A DNA stretch of 64,000 bases. Source: Glycomyces lechevalierae (lineage in GTDB: Bacteria; Actinomycetota; Actinomycetes; Mycobacteriales; Micromonosporaceae). This document shows, in pieces, positions 33,739 through 42,977 of the stretch; the stretch's first letter is position 1, and each line of letters begins with the position of its first letter. The notes beneath the pieces are model-generated. The model was given only the letters and a program-made list of their open reading frames with translations. It had not been told where the DNA came from and did not search any database. Where the stretch lies: contig NZ_JAPZVQ010000001.1 of assembly GCF_027622945.1 (NCBI RefSeq), positions 62,001 through 126,000 of the forward strand, written 5' to 3'. The position numbers and the translations under genes were made by a program.

Positions 33739-35035
33739 CGCCCAAGCGCTCGCGGAGGTCGTCCGGTTCACCTCCGAGCTGATCCGGATCGACACCACCA
33801 ACCACGGCGGCGGGGACGGGAACGAGCGCGAGGCCGCCGAGTACGCGGCCGCGAAGCTCGCCGACGCCGGCATCGAGGCGCGGATCCTGGAGAAGGCCCC
33901 GAACCGCTCCAATGTGGTCGCCCGTATCGAGGGGACCGAACCGGAGGCCCCGGCGCTGCTGGTGCACGGGCACCTGGACGTGGTCCCGGCCGAGGCGGCC
34001 GACTGGAGCGTGGACCCGTTCTCCGGGGAGATTCGAGACGGGATGCTCTGGGGCCGCGGGGCGATCGACATGAAGTCGATGGACGCGATGGTCCTCGCGG
34101 TCGTGCGGTCCTGGGCCCGTGAAGGGTTCCGGCCGCGGCGGTCGATCGTCATCGCGTTCACCGCCGACGAGGAGGCCAGCGCGGAGTTCGGCGCGGGGTA
34201 CCTCGCCGACGCCCACGCGGAGCTGTTCGCGGACTGCACCGAGGGCGTCTCGGAGTCCGGCGGGTTCACCTTCCACGGCGGGAACGGGCTGCGGCTCTAC
34301 CCGATCGCGGCGGGCGAGCGCGGGACGGCGTGGCTGCGGCTCTCGGCGCGCGGCACGGCCGGGCACGGTTCGCGGGCCAACCCGGACAACGCGGTGAGCA
34401 AGCTCGCGGCCGCGATCGCGCGGATCGGCGCGCACCGGTGGCCGGTGCGGCTGACGCCCACGGTGACGGCGGCGCTGACCGAGCTCGCCGAGGCGTACGG
34501 CGTCGAACCGGACCTGGACGATGTGGACGGGCTCCTGGCGAAGCTCGGCCCCGCCGCGCAGCTGGTCGAGTCGACGCTGCGCAACAGCGCGAACCCCACG
34601 GTGCTGCAGGCGGGGTACAAGGTGAACGTGATCCCCGAGCACGCCTACGCCGAAGTGGACGGCCGGGTGCTGCCGGGCGGCGAGGCCGAGTTCGAGGCGA
34701 CCATGGACGAACTGTGCGGCCCGGACGTGCACTGGGAGTACCAGCACCGGACGCGGCCGCTCGCGGCCCCGGTCGACTCGCCGACGTTCGCGGCGATGCG
34801 CGCGGCGGTCCGCAGGTTCGACCCCGAGGGGCGTCCGGTGCCGTTCTGCATGTCCGGCGGCACGGATGCGAAGCAGTTCGCGCAGCTCGGCATCACCGGG
34901 TACGGGTTCTCGCCGCTCGGGCAGACCGCTGAACTCGGGTACGGGCGGCTCGCACACGGCGTGGACGAGCGGGTCCCCGTCGAGGGGCTCGAGTTCGGGC
35001 TGCGGGTCTTGGACGACTTCCTGCGGAACGCATAG
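33731..35035 (+). CDS. M20-family metallopeptidase
   Basis: A 434-residue M20/M25/M40 enzyme (ArgE/DapE/CPG2 clan). The first zinc His-x-Asp is in LLVHGHLDVVP, the bridging Asp in WGRGAIDMKS, the general base pair in FTADEEAS, and a late His in GRLAHGVDERV. The dimerisation domain covers about residues 190-310. Such enzymes remove C-terminal or N-acyl groups from small peptides; here the position between D-aminopeptidase and prolyl oligopeptidase genes implies breakdown of imported peptides. No signal peptide. It starts eight bases before the upstream stop. Confidence 0.9.
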   Translation: MVDAQALAEVVRFTSELIRIDTTNHGGGDGNEREAAEYAAAKLADAGIEARILEKAPNRSNVVARIEGTEPEAPALLVHGHLDVVPAEAADWSVDPFSGEIRDGMLWGRGAIDMKSMDAMVLAVVRSWAREGFRPRRSIVIAFTADEEASAEFGAGYLADAHAELFADCTEGVSESGGFTFHGGNGLRLYPIAAGERGTAWLRLSARGTAGHGSRANPDNAVSKLAAAIARIGAHRWPVRLTPTVTAALTELAEAYGVEPDLDDVDGLLAKLGPAAQLVESTLRNSANPTVLQAGYKVNVIPEHAYAEVDGRVLPGGEAEFEATMDELCGPDVHWEYQHRTRPLAAPVDSPTFAAMRAAVRRFDPEGRPVPFCMSGGTDAKQFAQLGITGYGFSPLGQTAELGYGRLAHGVDERVPVEGLEFGLRVLDDFLRNA

Positions 35036-35047
35036 AGGAGAACACTG

Positions 35048-37030
35048 GTGCAGCAGTCCCCTTACGGCGCTTGGGAATCCCCGATCACCGTCGACATGGT
35101 CGCGGCCGCGGACGGGCGGCCCGGGTTCCTCGGGACCGTCGGCGAGGAGCTGTGGTGGACCGAGCCGCGCCCCGAGGAGGGCGGGCGGCGGGCCCTCATG
35201 CGCCGCAAGGCGGACGGGACCGTGGCGTCGGTGCTGCCGGAGCCGTGGAACGTGCGCAGCCGCGTCCACGAGTACGGCGGCACCCCCTGGACCGGCGTCA
35301 TCGGCGAGCGCGGCCCGCTCGTGGTCTTCACGGACTTCGCCGACCAGCGGCTGTACGCCTTCGAACCCGACGCCGGCGCGGAGCCGCGGCCGCTGAGCCC
35401 GGTCGGGTCCGTGCCGAGCGGCATGCGCTGGTGCGAGCCGCTGGTCATGGAGGAGTTCGGCGAGGTCTGGGCGGTGCTCGAGGAGTTCACCGGCGAGCGG
35501 CCCACCGAGGTGCGGCGCGTGCTCGCGGCGGTCCCGCTCGACGGCTCGGCCGCCGAGGACCGCGCTAGGGTCCGCGAGCTCACCGACGACTCGTACCGGT
35601 TCCTCACCGGCCCGAAGCTGAGCCCGACCCGGACGACGCTCGCGTGGATCGCCTGGAACCACCCGCACATGCCTTGGGACGAGACCGAACTGCGGGTCGC
35701 CGGGATCACCGTCACCGGGGAGCTGCGCGACCTCGAGACCATCGCGGGCGGCGACGGGGAGTCGATCGCGCAGGCCGAGTGGGCCGCCGACGGGACGCTC
35801 GTCCTCGCCGGGGACCGCTCGGGCTGGTGGAACCTCGGCTGGAAGGAGCCGTGGGGGCCCGAGCAGGGCACGGTCCTCGCCGCCGAAGAGGAGTTCGCCG
35901 GTCCCATGTGGACGTTGGGGATGCGGTGGTTCCAGATCCTCGCCAGCGGCGACATCGCCGCGATCCACGGCGCGGGCGAGAGCCGGCTCGGCATCTTCGA
36001 CGGCTGGGAGCGCAAGCTCAACCCGGTGGAGGGACCCTGGACCGACTGGGCGCCCGGGCTGGTCGCCTTGGGCGACACCGTGTACGGGCTCGCCGCGAGT
36101 CCGAACACCGGGTACGAGGTGGTCGAGGTCGACGCCGTGAAGGGCACGACGCGGGTCGTCGCCGCAGCGCACGAGGTCGCCGTGGACCCGGCGTACCTGC
36201 CGGTGCCCGAGCACCGGACCTTCGCGGGCGAGGACGGCCGCGAGATCCACGCGCACGTCTACCCGCCGCGCAACCCCGACTACGCAGCGCCCGAAGGGGA
36301 ACTGCCGCCGTACGCGGTGTGGGTCCACGGCGGGCCGACCAGCCACGTGCGGGCCGTGCTCGACATGGAGCTGGCCTACTTCACCTCGCGCGGCATCGGC
36401 GTGGTCGAGGTCAACTACGGCGGCTCCACCGGTTACGGCCGCGCCTACCGCGAACGGCTGCGCGAGCGCTGGGGCGAGGTGGACGTGGAGGACTGCGCGT
36501 CCGTCGCGCGGGCGCTGGCCGCCGAGGGCACCGCCGACCCGGCGCGGCTCGCGATCCGCGGCGGCAGCGCCGGCGGCTGGACCGCCGCGGCCTCGCTCAC
36601 TTCGCCTGCGGCCCAAGGCGTGTACGCGTGCGCGGTGGTGAAGTACCCGATTCTGGACCTCTCGGGGTGGACGGGGAACGACACGCACGACTTCGAATCG
36701 CAGTACGTGTACTCGCTCGTCGGCCCGCCCGAGGTCCTGGAGGAGCGCTCGCTCGAGCGGTCCCCCGTGCACCACGCCGACCGCATCACCGTGCCGTTCC
36801 TCCTGCTGCAGGGCCTGGAGGACGCGATCTGCCCGCCCGCGCAGGCCGAGAAGCTGCTGCAGGCCGTCGCGGGCCGGGGCGTGCCGCACGCCTACCGCAC
36901 CTATGAGGGCGAGCAGCACGGCTTCCGGAAGGACTCCACGATCGTGGACGCCGTGCTCGCCGAGCACGCCCTGTACGCGCAGGTCTTCGGCTTCGCAGGT
37001 CCCGACTTCGAGTTGGAGCTGAAGCCGTGA
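35048..37030 (+). CDS. S9-family prolyl oligopeptidase-like serine peptidase
   Basis: A 660-residue S9C-type peptidase: beta-propeller (about 40-390), then an alpha/beta hydrolase domain. The family HGGPTSHV is followed by the nucleophile Ser (about 506) in RGGSAGGWTAA, an acid in GLEDAICPP and His in EGEQHGFRK. It has no signal peptide. Members act as dipeptidyl or acylaminoacyl peptidases on short peptides. GTG 35048 has AGGAG upstream. It overlaps the S66 gene by GTGA, so it belongs to the same import-and-digest operon. Confidence 0.9.
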   Translation: MQQSPYGAWESPITVDMVAAADGRPGFLGTVGEELWWTEPRPEEGGRRALMRRKADGTVASVLPEPWNVRSRVHEYGGTPWTGVIGERGPLVVFTDFADQRLYAFEPDAGAEPRPLSPVGSVPSGMRWCEPLVMEEFGEVWAVLEEFTGERPTEVRRVLAAVPLDGSAAEDRARVRELTDDSYRFLTGPKLSPTRTTLAWIAWNHPHMPWDETELRVAGITVTGELRDLETIAGGDGESIAQAEWAADGTLVLAGDRSGWWNLGWKEPWGPEQGTVLAAEEEFAGPMWTLGMRWFQILASGDIAAIHGAGESRLGIFDGWERKLNPVEGPWTDWAPGLVALGDTVYGLAASPNTGYEVVEVDAVKGTTRVVAAAHEVAVDPAYLPVPEHRTFAGEDGREIHAHVYPPRNPDYAAPEGELPPYAVWVHGGPTSHVRAVLDMELAYFTSRGIGVVEVNYGGSTGYGRAYRERLRERWGEVDVEDCASVARALAAEGTADPARLAIRGGSAGGWTAAASLTSPAAQGVYACAVVKYPILDLSGWTGNDTHDFESQYVYSLVGPPEVLEERSLERSPVHHADRITVPFLLLQGLEDAICPPAQAEKLLQAVAGRGVPHAYRTYEGEQHGFRKDSTIVDAVLAEHALYAQVFGFAGPDFELELKP

Positions 37031-37950
37031 CCCTCGCAGCGCTGCGGCGCCCGAGGCGGCTCGTGCCCGGCGACAAGGTCGCGATCGTCTCCCCCGCGAG
37101 CCCTTATCCCGCAGGCGGTCTCGACGCCGGCCTGGCGGTGCTGCGCAGCTGGGGCCTGGAGCCGGTCCTCATGCCGCACGCCGCCGAGACGCACCTGTTC
37201 CTGGCCGGGCGCGACGCGGACCGGGCCGCGGACTTCGCCGAGGCCTGGCTCGACCCGTCGTTCGCGGCCGTCATCGCCTCGCGCGGCGGCTACGGCTCGC
37301 AGCGGATCGTCGAGCACATCGACTGGGACCTACTGCGAACGGTCGAACCCAAGGTGTTCGTGGGCTTCAGCGACATGACGGCGATCCACGAGGCCATCGC
37401 CCTCGAACTGGGCGCGGCCTCCGTGCACGGCCCGATGCCGAGCTGGACGCTGTTCGCCGAAGGCCCGCAGATGCAGGAGCACCTGCGGCTCCAGCTCTTC
37501 GCACCCGAACGGGCGCAGCTCATCGCCTCCCCCGCCGCGAAGCCGCTCATCGGCGGCACCGCCACGGGCGTCACCTTCGGCGGAACCCTCACGCTCCTGG
37601 CCGCAGAAGCCGGGACCGCGCACCACCGGCAGGACGTCGCGGGCGGGCTGCTGCTCCTGGAGGACATCGGCGAGGCGCCGTACCGGATCGACCGGGCCCT
37701 GACCCAGTTGGACCGGGCCGGGTACCTCGACGGCATCGCCGGGGTCGTGCTCGGCTCGTGGGCCGACTGCGGCCCCTACGAGGCCGTGCGCGAGGTGCTG
37801 CACGACCGCTTCGCAGGGAGGGGCGTGCCGGTCGTCGAGGAGTTCGGGTTCGGGCACTGCGCGGGATCGCTCACGATCCCCTTGGGACGCAAGGCGACGC
37901 TCGACGCCGACGCGGGGACGCTCCACTTCGGCGAACCCGCGCTCGCCTGA
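37027..37950 (+). CDS. LD-carboxypeptidase, peptidase family S66
   Basis: A 307-residue S66 enzyme. Catalytic residues are Ser (about 114, GFSDMTA), Glu (LLLEDIGEAPYR) and His (GFGHCAGS). LD-carboxypeptidases remove the D-Ala from the L-centre of murein tetrapeptides; YkfA in the B. subtilis dpp-ykf region is in this family, while MccF relatives cleave peptide-nucleotides. No signal peptide, so it works on imported stem peptides. Its GTG overlaps the S9 stop. It is the last gene of the operon; a 165-base gap with direct repeats follows. Confidence 0.9.
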   Translation: MTLAALRRPRRLVPGDKVAIVSPASPYPAGGLDAGLAVLRSWGLEPVLMPHAAETHLFLAGRDADRAADFAEAWLDPSFAAVIASRGGYGSQRIVEHIDWDLLRTVEPKVFVGFSDMTAIHEAIALELGAASVHGPMPSWTLFAEGPQMQEHLRLQLFAPERAQLIASPAAKPLIGGTATGVTFGGTLTLLAAEAGTAHHRQDVAGGLLLLEDIGEAPYRIDRALTQLDRAGYLDGIAGVVLGSWADCGPYEAVREVLHDRFAGRGVPVVEEFGFGHCAGSLTIPLGRKATLDADAGTLHFGEPALA

Positions 37951-37960
37951 ACGTCACCGC

Positions 37961-38014
37961 GCCTTCATCTGAAAATTCTTTCCGTAGTCTTGCCTTCATC
38001 TGAAGTTTTCTGCC
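37961..38014. promoter_or_regulatory. direct repeat GCCTTCATCTGAA with TGAARNTTYT elements
   Basis: GCCTTCATCTGAA occurs at 37961-37973 and 37992-38004, a period of 31 bases (three helical turns). Each copy runs into an AT-rich half, TGAAAATTCTTTCC (37970) and TGAAGTTTTCTGCC (38001), like the motif at 27010. This is a candidate operator pair of the NagZ-NamZ-AmiE genes. Confidence 0.45.
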
Positions 38015-38115
38015 AGGATGAGCCGATCGGGTCAACAGGGACACTGCGCACATTCACGGCTCGCAAGCGTCACCGAGGCCCGTCCAACCGATTCCCCGCC
38101 AACCTGGAGGAGCCC

Positions 38116-39924
38116 ATGACGCATCCCCGCCGCACCGTGCTCGCAGCCGCCCTCGGCGCCGCCGCGGCCGCCGCCACCGCGAGCGCCGCCCAGGCCGACG
38201 GTGCTCAGGACGACAGTGCTCAGGCCGACAATGGCCGGGGCGAGAAGCGGTTCGTCAAGCGCCGCTTGAAGGCCATGAGCCTCGAAGAGAAAGTGGGCCA
38301 GCTCTTCACCGTGTACGCGTACGGACGCACCGTGGACACGACCGACGCCGCCGACGTCGCGAAGAACCAGGAGACGCACGGCGTGAACAACGCCGCCGAG
38401 CTCATCGCCGCCTACAAGGTCGGCGGGATCATCTACTTCACCTGGTCGAACAACGTCGCCAACCCCGCCCAGATCACCGGCCTCTCCAACGGACTCCAGG
38501 CCGCGTCCACAGCGGACGGCGGCGAGCCGCTGCTCATCGCCACCGACCAGGAGCACGGCCTCGTCGTGCGCATCACCGCGCCCGCCACGCAACTGCCCGG
38601 CGCGATGGCGCTCGGCGCGACCCACGACACCGGCGCCGCCTACGACGCGGCCGTCATCAGCGGCGCCGAGCTGCGCGCCATGGGCCTCAACACGAACTTC
38701 GCGCCCGACGCGGACGTCAACGTCAACCCGGCCAACCCGGTGATCGGCGTGCGCTCCTTCGGGTCCGACGCCGCGCACGTCGCCGCGTTCGCCGCCGCCC
38801 AAGTCGAGGGCTACCAGGCCCGCGGGGACCTCGCGGCCACCGTCAAGCACTTCCCCGGGCACGGCGACACCGAGGACGACAGCCACACCGACCTCCCGCA
38901 GATCGACCACACCTACGAGGAGTGGCAGGAGGTCGACGCCCCGCCGTTCCGGGCCGCGATCGACGCCGGGGTCGGCGCGATCATGAGCGCCCACATCCAG
39001 TTCCCCGCCCTCGACCCGACCCTGACGCCCGCGACGCTCTCGAAGCCGATCCTCACCGGGCTGCTGCGCGAGGAGCTGGGCTACGAGGGCGTCATCGTCA
39101 CCGACTCGCTCGCCATGGAGGGCGTGCGCGAAGGCTACGGCGACGACCGGATCCCCGTGCTCGCGCTCCTCGCCGGGATCGACATGCTGCTCATGCCCGT
39201 CGACCTCGACCTGGCCTACAACGCCGTCCTCGCGGCCGTCGCGAACGGCGAGCTGACCGAGGCGCGCATCGACGAGTCGGTGACCCGCATCCTCGGCCTC
39301 AAGTACCGGCTCGGGCTCTACGACGACCCGTACGCCGACCCCGACGAGGTCGCGAACGTCGTCGGCATCGCGCCGCACCTCGAAGCGGCCCAAGCGCTCT
39401 CGGACCGGACCACGACGCTCGTCACCAACGACGGCACCCTGCCGATACCCGTCGACGGCGGCTCCGTCCTCGTGACCGGCTGGGGCGAGACCACCACGAA
39501 CCTGCTCACCGCCGAGTTCACCAAGCGCGGCTTCGCCCCCACCCGCGTCGTCACCGGCATCGCGCCGACCCGGGCGCAGATCGACGCGGCCGTGGCCGCC
39601 GCCGCGGGCAAGGGCTTCATCGTAGTGAGCACCAACGGGGTCGCGGACAACCCGACCCAGGCGGACCTCGTCAAGGCCCTCGCCGCCACGGGCGTGCCCG
39701 TGGTCGCGCTCGGCGTCAAGAACCCCTACGACATCGCGCACCTCGGCGACGACGTCAACGCCTACCTCGCGACCTACTCGTACGCGGCCGACGGGCTCGA
39801 ATCGGCCGTCGCCGTCGTGCTCGGGCACCTCGCCCCGCAGGGCAGGCTGCCCGTGGACATCCCGAGCGCCGAGGACCCCGAGTCGGTGCTGTTCGCCTTC
39901 GGCCACGGCCTCTCGTACGAGTAA
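38116..39924 (+). CDS. nagZ: exported beta-N-acetylglucosaminidase, GH3 (NagZ type)
   Basis: A 602-residue GH3 enzyme. The NagZ hallmark KHFPGHGDTEDDSHTDLP supplies the Asp-His acid/base pair, and the nucleophile is Asp in VIVTDSLAMEGV. A C-terminal GH3_C domain (about 420-600) makes it two-domain like the B. subtilis protein. A twin-arginine-like signal (HPRRTVLAAALG then AAQADG) predicts export. It would remove GlcNAc from the non-reducing end of murein glycans. ATG 38116 has GGAGGA upstream. The NamZ gene begins ten bases after its stop. Confidence 0.92.
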   Translation: MTHPRRTVLAAALGAAAAAATASAAQADGAQDDSAQADNGRGEKRFVKRRLKAMSLEEKVGQLFTVYAYGRTVDTTDAADVAKNQETHGVNNAAELIAAYKVGGIIYFTWSNNVANPAQITGLSNGLQAASTADGGEPLLIATDQEHGLVVRITAPATQLPGAMALGATHDTGAAYDAAVISGAELRAMGLNTNFAPDADVNVNPANPVIGVRSFGSDAAHVAAFAAAQVEGYQARGDLAATVKHFPGHGDTEDDSHTDLPQIDHTYEEWQEVDAPPFRAAIDAGVGAIMSAHIQFPALDPTLTPATLSKPILTGLLREELGYEGVIVTDSLAMEGVREGYGDDRIPVLALLAGIDMLLMPVDLDLAYNAVLAAVANGELTEARIDESVTRILGLKYRLGLYDDPYADPDEVANVVGIAPHLEAAQALSDRTTTLVTNDGTLPIPVDGGSVLVTGWGETTTNLLTAEFTKRGFAPTRVVTGIAPTRAQIDAAVAAAAGKGFIVVSTNGVADNPTQADLVKALAATGVPVVALGVKNPYDIAHLGDDVNAYLATYSYAADGLESAVAVVLGHLAPQGRLPVDIPSAEDPESVLFAFGHGLSYE

Positions 39925-39934
39925 GGGGATTCCC

Positions 39935-41179
39935 ATGCAGCGCAGGAAACTCCTCGGGGGCGCACTGGCCGGGGCCGCGCTCGCGACCGCCGCCGCGGGC
40001 CCGGCCGCGGCAGGCGGGCGGCGGGTCCGCACCGGCATCGAAGTCCTCGCCGAAGACGGCTTCGCCGAACTGGCGGGCCAGAAGGTCGGCGTCATCTCCA
40101 ACCCCACGGGCGTGCTCCCCGACCTCACCCACGAGGTCGACCTCATGCACGCCAGCGGGAAGGTGGACATCGTGGCCGTGTTCGGGCCCGAGCACGGCTT
40201 CCGCGGGGTCTCGCAGGCCGGCGAGGGCGAGGACTACTTCCTCGACCCGAAAACGGGCATCCCGGTCTACAACGCGTACAACGACAAGGACCGGATGGCC
40301 GAGCTCCTGGCGGAGGCCGGGGTCGAGACGCTGGTCTTCGACATCCAGGACGTCGGCTCGCGGTTCTACACGTACATCTGGACCATGTACCTTGCCCTGG
40401 AGGCGGCCGGGCAGCTCGGGCTGCGGTTCGTCGTGCTCGACCGGCCCAACCCGATCACCGGCCGCGAGGCGAGCGGGCCCGTGCTCCACCCCGAGCACGC
40501 CACCTTCGTCGGCCTCAAGCCGATCGCGCAGCGGCACGGCATGACCGTGGGCGAACTCGCGTCCCTGTTCAACGGCGAGTTCGCGCCCGCACCCGCCGAC
40601 CTCACCGTCGTGAAGATGCGCGGCTGGAAGCGCGACATGTACTTCGAGGAGACCGGCCTGCCCTGGGTCGCGCCCTCGCCGAACATGCCCACCGTCGCGA
40701 CGGCCGTCGCCTACCCCGGGACCTGCCTGTTCGAGGCGACCGCGCTCTCCGAGGGGCGCGGCACCACGAAGCCGTTCGAGCTGCTGGGCGCGCCCGGCGT
40801 CGACCACACGTGGGCCGAGGCGGTCCAAGGGCTGCCGGGCGCGCGGTTCCGCGAGGCGTACTTCACGCCCACGTTCTCCAAATGGGCGAGCAAGGTCTGC
40901 GGCGGCGTCGAGCTGCAGGTGACCTCCCGGCGCGACTTCGACCCGATCCGCACCGCCCTCACGATGATCATCGAGCAGCGGCGCGCCTTCCCGCAGTACG
41001 GGTGGCGCTCGCAGGACACCACCTCGTTCTGGCTGGACAAACTGACAGGGAACGGGGCGGTCCGTCAGGCGATCGAGGCGGGCGCCGGCATCGACGACGT
41101 CACGACGCTCTGGACCGCCGAATTGGATGCGTTTTCCGAGCAAAGAGAGTCGTATTTGCTCTATCGCCGCACCGCTTAG
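39935..41179 (+). CDS. namZ: exo-beta-N-acetylmuramidase (DUF1343/GH171)
   Basis: A 414-residue DUF1343 protein, matching NamZ (YbbC) of B. subtilis, which releases MurNAc from the non-reducing end of murein strands after NagZ has removed GlcNAc. Conserved blocks are VFGPEHGFRG near residue 85, VFDIQDVGSRFYTYIWTM, PNPITG, and SEGRGTTKPFE. A twin-arginine-type signal (MQRRKLLGGALAG, then GPAAAG) predicts export together with the GH3 enzyme. It lies between NagZ- and AmiE-like genes, the same set as in B. subtilis. Confidence 0.92.
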   Translation: MQRRKLLGGALAGAALATAAAGPAAAGGRRVRTGIEVLAEDGFAELAGQKVGVISNPTGVLPDLTHEVDLMHASGKVDIVAVFGPEHGFRGVSQAGEGEDYFLDPKTGIPVYNAYNDKDRMAELLAEAGVETLVFDIQDVGSRFYTYIWTMYLALEAAGQLGLRFVVLDRPNPITGREASGPVLHPEHATFVGLKPIAQRHGMTVGELASLFNGEFAPAPADLTVVKMRGWKRDMYFEETGLPWVAPSPNMPTVATAVAYPGTCLFEATALSEGRGTTKPFELLGAPGVDHTWAEAVQGLPGARFREAYFTPTFSKWASKVCGGVELQVTSRRDFDPIRTALTMIIEQRRAFPQYGWRSQDTTSFWLDKLTGNGAVRQAIEAGAGIDDVTTLWTAELDAFSEQRESYLLYRRTA

Positions 41180-41206
41180 TGATGGCACGATAACCAGGAG
41201 ACACGA

Positions 41207-42952
41207 ATGCAGCGTCGAACCATGCTCGGGGGCGCGGCGGGGGCGGCGTTGGCGCTCGCGCTGGCCTCCCGCGCCAACGCCGAGGAGATCCCCTCCATGC
41301 CCGAACTCACCGGTCCGCCAACGGCCGGCCCCTACGACGTGACGTTTCCTGAAACACCAGTTCAGCTGCGGTACGGCTCCTGCGGCGACGCCCGGCTCAC
41401 GCCCGCCCACATCGACCGGATCACGCCCGGCCTGGACGCCTTCATGGAGGGGCCGACGCCCGCGTTCCCCGGCTACACCGTGGTCGCGGCGCGTGACGGC
41501 GTCGTCGTCCGCCACGCGGCAGGCGGCCACCGCCTCCGCTACTCCGGCTGGGACGAGGCGACCAAGGCCGCCCTCGAACTCCCGCCGGACCAGTGGCTGC
41601 CCGCCGAGACCGACACCGTCTACGACCTCGCCTCGATCTCGAAGCTGTTCACCGCCACCGTCACCGGCGCGCTCATGGACGACGGCCTCATCGACCTCAA
41701 ACTGCCCGTGGTCGAGTACCTGCCCGACTTCGACGCCCTCGACCCGCAGAAGACCCCGATCACCCTGGGGCACCTCTTGTCCCACACCTCCGGGATGATC
41801 GCGTTCATCAACCTGTACGACCTGCCCGACGAGCAGGCGCGCATGGAGGCGATCTACGCCCGCCCGCTGCGCCGCCCGCCCGGCAGCGGCTACGAGTACT
41901 CCGACCTGAACCTCATCGTGCTCGGCAAGATCCTCGAGCTCGTGGCCGAGCAGCCGCTCGACGCGCTCGTGAACGAGATCATCTGCGAGCCCTTGGGCCT
42001 CAAGGACACCGGGTACCACCCGGCCGACCGCGCCCGCACCGCCGCCACCGAGTACCAGCCCTGGACCGGCCGGGGCATGGTCCACGGCGAGGTGCACGAC
42101 GAGAACGCGTGGGCCTTCGGCGGCGTCGCCGGGCACGCCGGCGTCTTCGCCACCGCCTGGGACCTCGCCGTCTTCGGGCAGATGATCCTCAACGGCGGCC
42201 GCTACGGCGGCGCCGAGATCCTCACCCAGAACACCGCGCGGCTCGTCTTCACCGACAAGAACGCCGGCATGGGCGAGAGCGCCGCGCGCGGCCTGGGCTG
42301 GCAGCTCGGCCAGCGCTGGTACATGGACGCCATGTCCTCGCCGGTCACCGTGGGCCACACCGGGTACACGGGCACCTCGATCGTCCTCGACCCGCTCGCC
42401 GGGACCCTCCTGGTGCTGCTGACGAACCGGGTGCACCCGACCCGGAACTGGGGCACCGCGAGCGCGTACCGGCGGGCGGCGAGCCGCCCGATGGGCCGGG
42501 CCGTACCGGTGGAGCCCAAGACCGGGCGGCAGGCCTGGTACGCGGGGCAGGCGGACGCGGCGACGGCGACGCTGACGGGGACGCTGCCGCGCGCGGTCTC
42601 GGGGGCGAAGGCCTCGTTCGCGCTCTGGTACGACACGGAGGCGACGGACCAGGCGGTGCTCGAGGCGAGCCCGGACGGTGCGACGTGGACGCCCGTACCG
42701 CTGGACCTGCGCACGGAGGACCACTGCTGGCGGACCGAGGGCGTGTTCTCGGGGTACGCGGGTCGGCAGTGGATCAAGGCCGAGGCGGTGCTGCCGGACG
42801 GGACGGCACGGGTGCGCTGGCGGTACACGAGCGACCCGACGTACCAGGGCCGCGGGGTCTATGTGGACAAGGTGAAGGTCCGGGAGGGCCGCGCCCTCTT
42901 GTGCGAGGACGCGGACCTGGTCCCGGACGGCTGGGAGCTCGTGGGCGATTAG
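41207..42952 (+). CDS. exported beta-lactamase-fold serine hydrolase, probable AmiE-type amidase
   Basis: A 581-residue class C-type serine hydrolase. SxxK is ASISKLFT, the YxN motif is YSDLN and the third box is HTGYTG. A twin-arginine-like signal (MQRRTMLGGAAG, cleavage near ANAEE) predicts export. B. subtilis AmiE, the MurNAc-L-Ala amidase encoded with NagZ and NamZ, is of this fold, so the same job is likely here. An additional C-terminal beta-domain of about 160 residues (RAASRPMGR to the end, with GVYVDKVKVREG) is not part of the usual enzyme and may bind wall polymer. The 27-base gap to namZ and the shared order support one operon. Confidence 0.85.
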   Translation: MQRRTMLGGAAGAALALALASRANAEEIPSMPELTGPPTAGPYDVTFPETPVQLRYGSCGDARLTPAHIDRITPGLDAFMEGPTPAFPGYTVVAARDGVVVRHAAGGHRLRYSGWDEATKAALELPPDQWLPAETDTVYDLASISKLFTATVTGALMDDGLIDLKLPVVEYLPDFDALDPQKTPITLGHLLSHTSGMIAFINLYDLPDEQARMEAIYARPLRRPPGSGYEYSDLNLIVLGKILELVAEQPLDALVNEIICEPLGLKDTGYHPADRARTAATEYQPWTGRGMVHGEVHDENAWAFGGVAGHAGVFATAWDLAVFGQMILNGGRYGGAEILTQNTARLVFTDKNAGMGESAARGLGWQLGQRWYMDAMSSPVTVGHTGYTGTSIVLDPLAGTLLVLLTNRVHPTRNWGTASAYRRAASRPMGRAVPVEPKTGRQAWYAGQADAATATLTGTLPRAVSGAKASFALWYDTEATDQAVLEASPDGATWTPVPLDLRTEDHCWRTEGVFSGYAGRQWIKAEAVLPDGTARVRWRYTSDPTYQGRGVYVDKVKVREGRALLCEDADLVPDGWELVGD

Positions 42953-42977
42953 CGCTGCGCTCTGCACGCCCCCCTGA

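Noticed and set aside
33695-36967. Minus-strand open frame of over 1000 codons opposite the M20 and S9 peptidase genes
   Set aside because: It mirrors third-position GC bias of the real genes, has no family motif and low-complexity Arg/Gly/Val/Glu composition, and covers two well-supported peptidase genes on the other strand.
39755-42967. Minus-strand open frame of over 1000 codons opposite the NagZ, NamZ and AmiE-like genes
   Set aside because: Same artefact: it spans three genes with clear catalytic motifs and shows no conserved domain.
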